A stretch of DNA of 28,129 bases from Bacillota bacterium (GCA_023460955.1 JAEWOH010000079.1:1-28129), one strand, 5' to 3'; shown: positions 1 through 7,232, counted from the stretch's first letter. The notes: generated by a model from the sequence alone, not told the origin. Program-made: numbers and translations.

Positions 1-1
1 G

Positions 2-361
2 GATATAAGAGGAAGAAATCTAATATCAGGTCTTCCGAAAACTATAACCATTTCCTCTACTGAAATGATGGAGGCTCTGGAAGAACCTATCTCGAGCGTA
101 GTTGAAGCCGTACATTCCGTTTTGGAACGTACTCCTCCCGAACTGGCCGCCGATATCAGCGACAGAGGTATTGTAATGACCGGAGGAGGAAGCCTTATAT
201 ACGGACTTGATAAACTGCTTCAGGAAAAGACCGGTATAAACGTTATTATTGCTGACGACTCAATATCCTGTGTTGCTCTTGGAACCGGTAAAGCGTTAGA
301 CAATATAGAAGCCATTGAGGAGTCGGCTTTATCCGAAAGCAGAGGAAATTATAGAAGATAA
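2..361 (+). CDS. mreB: MreB/Mbl rod-shape actin homologue, 3' end only
   Basis: The frame is open from base 2 and gives the last 119 residues of an MreB-family protein; the 5' part lies outside the window. MreB-type proteins form ATP-dependent filaments under the membrane that guide cell-wall elongation. Visible family features are GRNLISGLPKT near the left edge, the segment around ELAADISDRGIVMTGGG (the conserved second phosphate-binding glycine cluster of the actin fold), and the ending region SCVALGTGKALDN. An internal ATG at 65 is not a start, since homology continues upstream of it. Its position directly before two flagellar rod genes matches B. subtilis mbl-flhO-flhP, so it may be the Mbl paralogue; the C-terminus alone cannot separate MreB from Mbl. 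A clear intrinsic terminator follows. Confidence 0.93.
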   Translation, partial: DIRGRNLISGLPKTITISSTEMMEALEEPISSVVEAVHSVLERTPPELAADISDRGIVMTGGGSLIYGLDKLLQEKTGINVIIADDSISCVALGTGKALDNIEAIEESALSESRGNYRR

Positions 362-374
362 TTGTATTTGATAA

Positions 375-408
375 GGGTTAGCTTTGATAATAAAGCTAGC
401 TCTTTTTA
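375..408 (+). terminator. Intrinsic terminator after mreB
   Basis: GTTAGCTTT (377-385) pairs with AAAGCTAGC (392-400), one G-U pair, six-base loop, two further outer pairs, followed by TCTTTTT. It separates mreB from the flagellar genes, which therefore need their own promoter. Confidence 0.85.
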
Positions 409-421
409 TATTATTTTATAT

Positions 422-448
422 TAAGTAAACTCTTATTTATACCGATAA
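422..448 (+). promoter_or_regulatory. Possible sigma-D (sigma-28) flagellar promoter
   Basis: TAAG at 422-425, a 15-nt spacer, then ACCGATAA at 441-448. The sigma-D consensus is TAAA-N15-GCCGATAT (GCCGATAA in enterics), so each element has about one mismatch. It lies after the mreB terminator and about 35 nt before flhO. In B. subtilis flhO-flhP is transcribed by sigma-D. The match is by eye only. Confidence 0.5.
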
Positions 449-481
449 ATTATTGAAGACTTTTAAACGAGGAGAATTCTC

Positions 482-1267
482 ATGATAAGAGGGTTATATA
501 CTTCAGCCTGGAGCATGATAGCAAACAGCAAAAAAATGGATGTTATTACAAATAACATGGCAAATGTTAATACTGCCGGCTTTAAAAAAGACACTGTAGT
601 TTTTGAGAGTTTTCCTGATTTATTGACCAAGAGAATAAATGACACCAAAAACTCTTCAAATATAGGGTCAATGTCCCTTAGCCATGATGTTGGCGAAGTG
701 TTTACATATTTTACTCAAGGGCAATTGAATCAGACTAATAATAAGCAGGATCTTGCTATAAGTGATGACAATAGCTCTGAGACTCCGACTCCGGCATTTT
801 TTACCGTAGGTGCAAGGGATGCTCAAAGTGGAGAGCTTAAGGAGTATTATACAAAAGACGGCTCCTTTGTTTTAAATTCAGATAATCAACTGGTTACAAA
901 AGACGGTCACCTGGTGCTTGGTCAAAATGGTCCAATCACTCTGCAGCCCGGAGATTTTTCAGTAACTGAAAAAGGCAGTATAGTTCAAAATGGACAAATA
1001 ATAGATACTCTCAGAATAACACAATTCAGTGATGCAACAAAGCTTCGTAAATTCGGGGACAACCTGATTGAAAATACAGATGGTGAAACCACTCAGTTCA
1101 CCGGTTCTGTTTTGCAGGGCTTTAGTGAACAATCAAATGTAAACGTCATCAATGAAATGGTGGACATGATTACCGTAATGAGAGCTTATGAAGCAAATCA
1201 GAAGGTGTTGCAATCCCATGATTCATTACTTGGTAAAGCAGTTAATGAGGTTGGCGTTGTTAGATAA
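482..1267 (+). CDS. flhO: Flagellar basal-body rod protein, FlgF/FlhO type
   Basis: A 261-residue flagellar rod/hook family protein that builds the distal rod outside the membrane. The N-terminus (MIRGLYTSAWSMI, then TNNMANVNTAGFKKD) is the family's signature flg_bb_rod segment. The C-terminus (SNVNVINEMVDMITVMRAYEANQKVLQ) is the matching terminal helix; the two form the coiled coil that packs in the axial structure. The length is close to B. subtilis FlhO (about 270). There is no signal peptide, as expected for a substrate of the flagellar type III export apparatus. The start is set by GAGGAG at 469-474, seven bases before the ATG. It is followed by flhP 58 bases later with its own strong RBS. 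It could equally be named flgF; the synteny favours flhO. Confidence 0.92.
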   Translation: MIRGLYTSAWSMIANSKKMDVITNNMANVNTAGFKKDTVVFESFPDLLTKRINDTKNSSNIGSMSLSHDVGEVFTYFTQGQLNQTNNKQDLAISDDNSSETPTPAFFTVGARDAQSGELKEYYTKDGSFVLNSDNQLVTKDGHLVLGQNGPITLQPGDFSVTEKGSIVQNGQIIDTLRITQFSDATKLRKFGDNLIENTDGETTQFTGSVLQGFSEQSNVNVINEMVDMITVMRAYEANQKVLQSHDSLLGKAVNEVGVVR

Positions 1268-1325
1268 TCTGATAATGTTTGATTTATATAGATTAAAACC
1301 CAATATCCTTTAGGAGGACAAAACT

Positions 1326-2138
1326 ATGATGAGAGCTTTATGGACGGCTGGTTCCGGAATGAAGGCCCAACAGTTTAATGTAGACGTTATTTCAAATAAT
1401 CTTGCAAATGTAAATACAACCGGTTATAAAAAGGAACGAGCTGAATTCAAGGATTTACTTTATGAGACCATGGGCAGAGCCTATGTCCTGGACAACAGCG
1501 GAAAGCCTGTAAATTTACAGGTTGGACACGGTACAGCTGTCAGTTCTACAGTTCGCAGCTTCGAGGGAGGAAATGTAGACAAAACCGATTCGCCGCTGGA
1601 CTTTGCTATTGAAGGAGAAGGCTTCTTTACAATACTTGGTTCGGATGAAAAAGTAAGATATACAAGAGACGGTTCCTTTAAAATAAGTGTAACGGAAGAT
1701 GGGATGAGAAAGCTTACAACCTCTGACGGTTACTCCGTTTTAGATGATGCGGAGCAGGAAATAATCTTCGATCCTGAAGTGAATATTTCAAGCCTGATTG
1801 TAACCGCTAATGGTCAGCTGAGCTATAAAAATGCTGACGGAGAAACTGTTTCTCTGGACCAGACTATAGGTCTTGTTAATTTCCCCAACCAATATGCGTT
1901 GGAAGCCGTAGGAAAGAACTTGTTTGAAAAAAACTCTGCTACAGGCGAACCTATTCCGGCAAGTGAGAATGAAGCAGGTAAGAGTACTATTGCTCAATAC
2001 TGCCTTGAGTCATCAAATGTATCAGTAGTTGATGAAATGGTAAAACTTATAGTAGCTCAAAGAGCTTATGAGATAAGTTCAAAGGCTATTCAACAATCTG
2101 ATGATATGCTTCAGATTGCCAATAATTTAAAGAGATAA
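1326..2138 (+). CDS. flhP: Flagellar distal rod protein, FlgG/FlhP type
   Basis: A 270-residue paralogue of the preceding gene. It starts MMRALWTAGSGMKAQQFNVD, followed by SNNLANVNTTGYKKER, the conserved N-terminal rod motif. It ends SNVSVVDEMVKLIVAQRAYEISSKAIQQSDDML, the conserved C-terminal helix. The middle contains SPLDFAIEGEGFF and RYTRDGSF, typical of FlgG and FlgE. The product is a distal rod component exported by the flagellar apparatus. An AGGAGG (1312-1317) lies eight bases before the first ATG; a second ATG follows at once, so the start is uncertain by one codon. It is co-oriented and closely spaced with flhO and the rod-binding gene, so a single operon is likely. Confidence 0.93.
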   Translation: MMRALWTAGSGMKAQQFNVDVISNNLANVNTTGYKKERAEFKDLLYETMGRAYVLDNSGKPVNLQVGHGTAVSSTVRSFEGGNVDKTDSPLDFAIEGEGFFTILGSDEKVRYTRDGSFKISVTEDGMRKLTTSDGYSVLDDAEQEIIFDPEVNISSLIVTANGQLSYKNADGETVSLDQTIGLVNFPNQYALEAVGKNLFEKNSATGEPIPASENEAGKSTIAQYCLESSNVSVVDEMVKLIVAQRAYEISSKAIQQSDDMLQIANNLKR

Positions 2139-2162
2139 CTTATAGTACTACGGGAGAGTTAT

Positions 2163-2564
2163 ATGGGTATTGAAGGAATTAATTTGAATTCAAAAACCTC
2201 TGCCGGAAGCGCAGAGAATTATAGAACCAAAGCAACCGATGATGATTTTGAAAAAAGGCTGAAGGCTGCTGCTGAAAATGGTCAGGAAGCTGAGTTGAAG
2301 CAGGTTTGTAAAGAGTTTGAAGGTATATTTTTAAATATGATGTATAAACAAATGAAGGCAACTGTTCCAAAGTCTGATTACCTCCAGAGCGATTATGGAA
2401 CAGAAATGTATAACACCATGATGGACGAGACCTTGGTTGAGGCTATATCCCAAAAAGGTATAGGTCTGAGTGATTATATGTATAAACAGTTGTCGAAGCA
2501 ATATTTGAAAACTGGCAGTTCTCAAGAGAACACAGCCGGAGGAGTTGTAGATGAAAAAAAATAA
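2163..2564 (+). CDS. flgJ: Rod-binding protein, FlgJ N-terminal domain only
   Basis: A 133-residue protein matching the rod-binding domain of FlgJ, which caps the growing flagellar rod in the periplasm or wall. The domain runs from about residue 38 (KQVCKEFEGIFLNMMYKQM) to about 118; DYGTEMYNTMMDETLVEAISQKGIGLSDYMYKQL is split as the family's typical two helices with a Gly-Ile-Gly-Leu turn. The muramidase domain found at the C-terminus of enterobacterial FlgJ is absent, which is usual in many Firmicutes. Start: ATG after GGGAGAG at 2152-2158. Its 3' end overlaps the next gene by 14 bases, suggesting translational coupling. Confidence 0.88.
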   Translation: MGIEGINLNSKTSAGSAENYRTKATDDDFEKRLKAAAENGQEAELKQVCKEFEGIFLNMMYKQMKATVPKSDYLQSDYGTEMYNTMMDETLVEAISQKGIGLSDYMYKQLSKQYLKTGSSQENTAGGVVDEKK

Positions 2565-3729
2565 TCAGAAACTGATTATAATTGCTATTTTGCTATTAGT
2601 ATTGTCCTTCATTATTTATTATGCAGGGCAATTTTTATTTTATAAAAGTGATAACAATTCAGCTGTAGAATCTTCAGCAATAAGTACTTCAACTCTTGAT
2701 ACCGACGCCGGAGAAACAGCCGGTATTGATCAGAACTCTGTCCCTGTGAACTATAAGCATATATCTACTGTTTTAAACGGTCGCAAACAGGAGATATTTA
2801 CTATTGAATTTGATCCTATGGACGAGCGTGTGGAGTTTAAACCTGTATTATCCTTTGATAATGTTTTCGGATTTGAAAAAATTTCAGAAATAATGTCCAG
2901 AACCGGTGCTTACGGTGCAGTAAATGGAAGCTTTTCTTATGAATACGGTGATCCCGTAGGGATGACGGCAATAGACGGTAAGCTCTGGATGGCAGCTACC
3001 GGATATGATACTGTGCTTATATTGGATAATAAAGGAGCTCGCTTTGAAAAGCCTATATCAAACATCTACTTCACTTTCAAGGATAAAAAAGTCAATATAA
3101 ATATGCTGAACCGTTCAGCAACAGCCGGAAATATAATAATGTATACTGAGGAGTATGGATCAACAAACAGGTCCCAAATCGGGAATACTTCCTTGGTGGT
3201 TAAAAATGACATAGTTACGGATGTATGGAATAAGGCAAAACAGGTTCCCATTGAAAAAGACTGTACCGTAATAAGTTTTTACGGTAAAAAATCCACGCTG
3301 CCTGATGAGCTGGGGATACAGGCTGGAGATAGACTTAAAATAGAAATAAAGCCCGATTACCCACCGGGTTATCAGGCCTATAGCTGTGGCAGCCTGCTGG
3401 TTAAGGCCGGTAAAGTTGTTGCACCTGAAAACGACAGGTGGGCAGGAACGCTATTAAACCGAGATCCGAGGACAGCCATTGGAATTAAAGCAGACGGCAA
3501 AATTATCCTTATTGTGGTTGACGGAAGACAGCCCGGCTACAGCGAAGGCTTTACAGGTAAAGAACTGGCTGAATATCTTGTGCAGCAAGGTGTCAAAGAT
3601 GCCGCAATGCTGGACGGTGGAGCAACCTCTCAAATATTTTTTGAGGGAAGCCTTAAGAACAGACCCTCTGACAGAGGACTTGAGCGCCCGGTCTCAGGAG
3701 CACTCATTGTAAAAATTAGGGGGAAGTAA
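2551..3729 (+). CDS. Membrane-anchored phosphodiester glycosidase (NAGPA-domain) protein
   Basis: A 392-residue protein with one N-terminal membrane segment (about residues 8-30, with KK before it) and the rest predicted outside the cell. The C-terminal two thirds match the NAGPA/phosphodiester glycosidase family: GAVNGSFSYEYGDPVG (near 128-143), RDPRTAIGIK (near 305) and the hallmark DGRQPGYSEGFTGKELAEYL followed by AAMLDGGATSQIF. Family members remove GlcNAc from phosphodiester-linked sugars or are tied to exopolysaccharide; the substrate here cannot be told. A linker of low complexity (about 32-60) separates anchor and domain. Start: GGAGGAG at 2538-2544 before an ATG inside the end of flgJ. 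No clear terminator follows. A link with the flagellar genes is inferred only from overlap. Confidence 0.82.
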   Translation: MKKNNQKLIIIAILLLVLSFIIYYAGQFLFYKSDNNSAVESSAISTSTLDTDAGETAGIDQNSVPVNYKHISTVLNGRKQEIFTIEFDPMDERVEFKPVLSFDNVFGFEKISEIMSRTGAYGAVNGSFSYEYGDPVGMTAIDGKLWMAATGYDTVLILDNKGARFEKPISNIYFTFKDKKVNINMLNRSATAGNIIMYTEEYGSTNRSQIGNTSLVVKNDIVTDVWNKAKQVPIEKDCTVISFYGKKSTLPDELGIQAGDRLKIEIKPDYPPGYQAYSCGSLLVKAGKVVAPENDRWAGTLLNRDPRTAIGIKADGKIILIVVDGRQPGYSEGFTGKELAEYLVQQGVKDAAMLDGGATSQIFFEGSLKNRPSDRGLERPVSGALIVKIRGK

Positions 3730-3752
3730 ACTCTTTGTGAGCCACCCAATAA

Positions 3753-3782
3753 TTCAAATTTGTATGAAAGTACTATTATAAT
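3753..3782 (+). promoter_or_regulatory. Probable sigma-A promoter for fabZ
   Basis: TTCAAA (3753-3758), 18-nt spacer, TATAAT (3777-3782). The -10 is consensus and the -35 matches four of six. It would give a leader of about 80 nt before fabZ. Confidence 0.45.
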
Positions 3783-3831
3783 TTTATGGATTATATGATA
3801 TAAAAGAGGAATTCCAACATATTTGTAGAAT

Positions 3832-3848
3832 ATATTACCTGGTCATAA
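3832..3848 (+). promoter_or_regulatory. FapR-like operator in the fabZ leader
   Basis: The 17-base stretch is ATATT-ACCTGGT-CATAA. The B. subtilis FapR consensus, as I recall it, is TTAGT-ACCTGGT-ACTAA. The central ACCTGGT is identical, and about 13 of 17 positions agree. FapR represses fatty-acid synthesis genes and is released by malonyl-CoA. The site sits between the likely start point and the fabZ RBS. No FapR gene is in the window. Confidence 0.4.
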
Positions 3849-3870
3849 TTATTTAACATGGAGGGCTACT

Positions 3871-4305
3871 ATGCTTACTATAAAGGAAATAAAAGATATA
3901 ATTCCGCACAGATATCCGTTTTTGCTGGTTGATAAGGTTATTGAGCTTGAACCTGGCAAGAAGGCTGTCGGGGTTAAAAATGTAACTGTTAATGAACCTT
4001 TCTTCCAGGGACACTTTCCCGACTATCCTATAATGCCTGGAGTTCTTATTGTTGAAGCACTTGCACAAACTGCGGGAATAGCTGTTGCAGTGCAAGAAGA
4101 AAACAAAGGGAAGCTTGGTATGTTCGCCAGTATAGAGAGTATGAAATTTAAGTATCAGGTTCAGCCTGGCGATATATTAACGCTGGAAGCAGAGATACTG
4201 GTGGCTAAGCTGGGCGTAGTGAAGGCGAAGGTTAAAGCATCCGTTGGTGATAAGGTTGCGGCTGAAGGCGAAATAAAGTTTGCAATGACCAAGGCTCAAA
4301 TATAA
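3871..4305 (+). CDS. fabZ: 3-hydroxyacyl-ACP dehydratase
   Basis: A 144-residue FabZ that dehydrates 3-hydroxyacyl-ACP to trans-2-enoyl-ACP in type II fatty acid synthesis in the cytoplasm. It has the hot-dog fold signature: IPHRYPFLLVDKV (11-23), then GHFPDYPIMPGVLIVEALAQ with catalytic His48 and Glu62. The length is that of the family. Start: ATG preceded by TGGAGGG (3859-3865). It is a single gene, converging on murC. It lies after the flagellar cluster, as fabZ does in B. subtilis (mbl-flhO-flhP-...-fabZ). The leader carries a possible FapR site. Confidence 0.97.
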   Translation: MLTIKEIKDIIPHRYPFLLVDKVIELEPGKKAVGVKNVTVNEPFFQGHFPDYPIMPGVLIVEALAQTAGIAVAVQEENKGKLGMFASIESMKFKYQVQPGDILTLEAEILVAKLGVVKAKVKASVGDKVAAEGEIKFAMTKAQI

Positions 4306-4371
4306 TCAACCACGGGTTGTTTTAAAATGTTATTAATAAATAATATAAAATAAATTAAATACTTTCACCAA

Positions 4372-4422
4372 CACAAAAAAAAATTACAAGCAATCTAACC
4401 ATGCATGTAATTTCTTTTTGTG
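4372..4422. terminator. Bidirectional terminator between fabZ and murC
   Basis: AAATTACA (4381-4388) pairs with TGTAATTT (4406-4413), with an extra inner GCA/TGC. The stem extends outward through an A run (4375-4383) facing a T run (4411-4419), with CACA (4372) and TGTG (4419-4422) closing it. It therefore has a T-tract on either strand and serves both convergent genes. Confidence 0.8.
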
Positions 4423-4451
4423 GTACTTGGCACAACTTGAATTTATTTAAA

Positions 4452-5846
4452 TTATTTATTCGCCCTAAGGTTTAAGAAGATCTCACCACATCGGACAATA
4501 TCGCCTGCGCCCATTGTCAGCACCAAATCGCCGGACTGAGTATTCTTATCCAGATACTGAGCAATCTCCTGGAAGTCACCGATATATATTGCGTTACCAC
4601 CACGTTCCCGGATTTTATCTGCCAGCATACTGGAATGAATATCTCCAGGGTCCTTTTCACGGGCGGCATATATATCTGTTACTATAATATTGTCAGCATT
4701 GCCAAAGGCTTGAGAGAACTGGTCTATAAAAGCTTTTGTCCTTGTATAGGTATGGGGCTGAAAAACACACCAGATTTTGTTGTGTATTGTGTTGGCGGCT
4801 GCATTGAGAGTAGCCTTAACCTCTGAGGGATGATGGGCGTAATCGTCAATCACCTTTATACCGTCAACCAAACCCTTTAATTCAAATCTCTTGTGGCTGC
4901 CTCCAAACTTCATAAGCCCGGTAACAATGCTTTCCATACTGCAGCCGCAGGTGTAACAAGCTGCTATTGCTGCCAGTGAATTGCTGACATTATGCGGGCC
5001 GGGTACCGACAGCGTTACCGAACCGACATTTTCCCCTTCCCTGCACACGTCAAAGGTTGCACAGCCCAGTTCATTATATTTAATATTCTTAGCTGTCCAT
5101 ATAGCTTCAGGATTTTTCAAGCCATATGTAATCGTGTTACATTCCTTGTTTCCAATGACCGACATTGTGTTTTCATCATCTGCACAGGCAACAATATAAC
5201 CGTTTGCCGGAACAAGAGAAATAAATTGCTTAAAGGTATCTTTAATATGCTCCAAGTCCTTGAAGTAATCAACATGGTCTACTTCAACGTTGAGTATTAC
5301 AGCCATAAACGGGTGGAACTTGAGAAAGCTGCCATAATATTCGCAAGCCTCTGTTATGAAATATTCTGATTGACCGATTCTGGTGTTGCCGCCTATACAG
5401 TCCAGTTCGCCTCCTATATGTGCAGTCGGATCTGTACCTGCTTCAAGCATTATTGTCGTGATCATTGAAGTTGTTGTTGTTTTTCCATGAGTACCCGAAA
5501 CAGCTATTCCGAAGGAATGTCTTTTCATAATCAGTCCAAGCAGTTCAGCCCTGTCGATAACAGGAATATTCAGCTGTCTCGAGCGGACCATTTCAGGATT
5601 ATCATCTTTTACTGCAACAGTATAAACAACTAAATCGGGATTTGCGATATTTTCTGCAGAATGCCCGATAAATATCCGGGCTCCTTCGTTTTCAAGTTTT
5701 TGAGTAGCATGTGAGGATTTGATATCGGAACCGGAAACCTTATAACCCTGACTGATAAGAATTTCTGCAAGGCCGCTCATACTTGAACCGCCGATACCAA
5801 TAAAATGGACATTCTTTATATTTTGAGAATCTAATAAATTATTCAA
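4452..5846 (-). CDS. murC: UDP-N-acetylmuramate--L-alanine ligase
   Basis: A 464-residue MurC, the cytoplasmic ligase adding L-Ala to UDP-MurNAc with ATP. The N-terminal Rossmann-like domain starts VHFIGIGGSSMSGLAEIL with SGSD (13-41). The ATP P-loop is GTHGKTTTTSM (118-128), and the central domain contains TEACEYYGSFLKFHP and NVEVDHVDYFKD. The C-terminal domain begins near GSHKRFELKG with DDYAHHPSEVKATL and FQPHTYTRTKAF, all typical of MurC rather than MurD-F. The start is TTG, eight bases after AAAGGAGT (5855-5862 on the plus strand). It is transcribed alone on the minus strand, divergent from purR, an arrangement also seen in other clostridia. Confidence 0.97.
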   Translation of the reverse strand: MNNLLDSQNIKNVHFIGIGGSSMSGLAEILISQGYKVSGSDIKSSHATQKLENEGARIFIGHSAENIANPDLVVYTVAVKDDNPEMVRSRQLNIPVIDRAELLGLIMKRHSFGIAVSGTHGKTTTTSMITTIMLEAGTDPTAHIGGELDCIGGNTRIGQSEYFITEACEYYGSFLKFHPFMAVILNVEVDHVDYFKDLEHIKDTFKQFISLVPANGYIVACADDENTMSVIGNKECNTITYGLKNPEAIWTAKNIKYNELGCATFDVCREGENVGSVTLSVPGPHNVSNSLAAIAACYTCGCSMESIVTGLMKFGGSHKRFELKGLVDGIKVIDDYAHHPSEVKATLNAAANTIHNKIWCVFQPHTYTRTKAFIDQFSQAFGNADNIIVTDIYAAREKDPGDIHSSMLADKIRERGGNAIYIGDFQEIAQYLDKNTQSGDLVLTMGAGDIVRCGEIFLNLRANK

Positions 5847-5890
5847 AAGAAAACACTCCTTTGTGATAATACTATATATTATTAAACATA

Positions 5891-5916
5891 TTTATAGAGA
5901 GTTCACACTCTATAAA
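5891..5916. repeat. Perfect 9-bp dyad between murC and purR
   Basis: TTTATAGAG (5891-5899) and CTCTATAAA (5908-5916) are exact reverse complements separated by eight bases. It lies about 45 bp upstream of the murC start and 250 bp upstream of purR, so control of murC is the more natural guess. Confidence 0.55.
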
Positions 5917-6100
5917 ATTATTGCCAATAGTTTCATCGGTCATAAAAATAATACCTTATTTTCTTCCAAATGTAAAAGGAATAAAAACATACTCAGACAG
6001 GGGAAAATAGTTATGTACAGAATATTATATGATAATGGACAAATAAATATTTTTTTATTTTCATTACATCTGATTCTCCGAATAATAATTCTAATTTAAG

Positions 6101-6129
6101 TTTTATTATTCAATGATTTATTGTATAAT
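6101..6129 (+). promoter_or_regulatory. Probable purR promoter (extended -10)
   Basis: TG followed by TATAAT (6124-6129) is a consensus extended -10 element. The sequence 17 nt upstream (TTTTAT) is a weak -35. A start near 6136 leaves about 30 nt of leader before the ATG at 6165 and argues against starting at 6138. Confidence 0.5.
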
Positions 6130-6164
6130 ATTTATTAATGTTTAAAATGATGTGGGGAGATAAC

Positions 6165-6974
6165 ATGGATAAAATCCAAAGAAATGAAAGACTTGCAGTA
6201 ATAATTAAAACTCTGAGCGATCACCCTAACAAGGTTTATACTCTGGGATATTTTTCTGAAATGTTCGGGTCTGCAAAATCAACTATAAGTGAAGATCTAG
6301 ATTTATTACAAAAAACCTTTGAAAAAAATAAGATGGGAAATATCTGTACAATACCCGGTGCGTCGGGCGGTGTAAAATATGTTCCCTGTATGAGTGAAAA
6401 AGATATTCAGATTACTCTTGAGGAATTGTCCAAAGAACTTTCTAATCCGGACAGAGTACTTCCCGGAGGATATTTGTATATGCTTGATATTATATATAAT
6501 CCGGAATGGGTTAACAAAATAGCTATGATGTTTGCCAGTAAGTTTTCCCAATTGGAGCTTGATTGTGTTATAACTGTTGAAACAAAAGGTATCCCCCTTG
6601 CATTTGCAACTGCTCAATACCTCGACATTCCTTTAGTTATTGTACGTCACTATAACGAAGCTACCGATGGTGCTTCGGTCAATATAAATTATGTTTCGGC
6701 ATCAGCTAAAAAGATTCAGACAATGGTATTACCTATGAAATCCCTTAAAAGAAATTCAAAGCTCCTTTTCATAGATGATTTTATGAAGGGTGGAGGAACA
6801 TCTAAAGGGATTATAGAAATGGCTAACCAGTTTGACAGTGAGGTTGTGGGAATAGGCGTACTTATTGAAACCAATCAACCAAACAAGAAGCAGGTAGACA
6901 ATTATTATTCTCTGGTAACTCTGAATGCAGATCTTATGGAAAGCACTACTATTGATATAAAGCCTAACCTTTAA
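6165..6974 (+). CDS. purR: Purine operon repressor
   Basis: A 269-residue PurR of the Gram-positive type. It has an N-terminal winged helix (about 1-75; KIQRNERLAVIIKTLSDHP, then STISEDLDLL) and a phosphoribosyltransferase-like effector domain with VETKGIPLAFATA. The PRPP loop is LLFIDDFMKGGGTSKG, with Asp204-Asp205 and Thr212 at the positions expected. It represses purine genes and is released by PRPP. The start at 6165 is chosen over an in-frame ATG at 6138 because GGGGAGA (6154-6160) lies just before it and the promoter -10 is too close to 6138. It precedes spoVG but is cut off by a terminator that overlaps its stop codon. prs, which makes its effector, lies three genes downstream. No convincing PurBox was found. 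Confidence 0.95.
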   Translation: MDKIQRNERLAVIIKTLSDHPNKVYTLGYFSEMFGSAKSTISEDLDLLQKTFEKNKMGNICTIPGASGGVKYVPCMSEKDIQITLEELSKELSNPDRVLPGGYLYMLDIIYNPEWVNKIAMMFASKFSQLELDCVITVETKGIPLAFATAQYLDIPLVIVRHYNEATDGASVNINYVSASAKKIQTMVLPMKSLKRNSKLLFIDDFMKGGGTSKGIIEMANQFDSEVVGIGVLIETNQPNKKQVDNYYSLVTLNADLMESTTIDIKPNL

Positions 6975-6992
6975 AAGGGAAGGGCTTTTTTC
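6960..6992 (+). terminator. Terminator overlapping the purR stop codon
   Basis: AAGCC (6960-6964) pairs with GGCTT (6983-6987), and CCTTT (6968-6972) with AAAGG (6974-6978), separated by a small internal loop. A run of six T follows. The hairpin's 5' arm is the last codons and stop of purR. Confidence 0.6.
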
Positions 6993-7052
6993 ATTGTCTA
7001 GGAATGTGATATTATTTTGTACAAAAGTGGTCTCGCCGCTTTGTGTTCCATA

Positions 7053-7150
7053 TGTAAAAAACTATATTATTCGAGAGAAATCTGTAAAAAATAATATATT
7101 TTTTATAAAAAGTCAAATGAACATGTAAAATTATTAAAAAAAATGTAAAA
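7053..7150 (+). repeat. Four TGTAAAA motifs upstream of the spoVG promoter
   Basis: TGTAAAA occurs at 7053, 7083, 7124 and 7144. The spacings are 30, 41 and 20 bases, each near a whole number of helical turns, in a nearly G/C-free stretch rich in A-tracts. B. subtilis spoVG has an A/T-rich AbrB-binding region upstream of its sigma-H promoter, so this may be a curved-DNA or AbrB-type control region. Confidence 0.45.
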
Positions 7151-7164
7151 ATATAAGTAAAAAA

Positions 7165-7193
7165 GAAGGAATATTTACCATTATGGCGAATAG
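7165..7193 (+). promoter_or_regulatory. Sigma-H promoter of spoVG
   Basis: GAAGGAATA (7165-7173) fits the sigma-H -35 consensus RNAGGAWWW at every position. After 11 nt, GGCGAATAG (7185-7193) fits RNNGAATNN. spoVG is the classic sigma-H-dependent gene of B. subtilis, so position and function agree. Confidence 0.75.
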
Positions 7194-7232
7194 ATATATT
7201 AACTTAAAATATTTCTTGGAGGGTTCGTCATT

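Larger units (their letters stand above)
5847..6164. other. murC-purR divergent regulatory region
   Basis: A 318-base gene-free stretch, very A/T rich. It holds the murC RBS, a perfect dyad TTTATAGAG-N8-CTCTATAAA (5891-5916) that could be an operator, and a purR -10 (TGTATAAT, 6122-6129) with a poor -35. A 78-codon open frame (5863-6099) has no RBS and unlikely composition, so it is not called. The middle (about 5930-6060) shows nothing else. Confidence 0.5.

Noticed and set aside
6074..6086. Possible PurBox (CCGAAT core) upstream of purR
   Set aside because: Only about nine of thirteen positions fit and there is no partner box in the opposite orientation, which PurR needs.
5863..6099. 78-codon open frame on the plus strand between murC and purR
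   Set aside because: No RBS, Ile/Lys/Asn-rich composition expected of A/T-rich spacer, and it crosses the dyad and the region upstream of the purR promoter.
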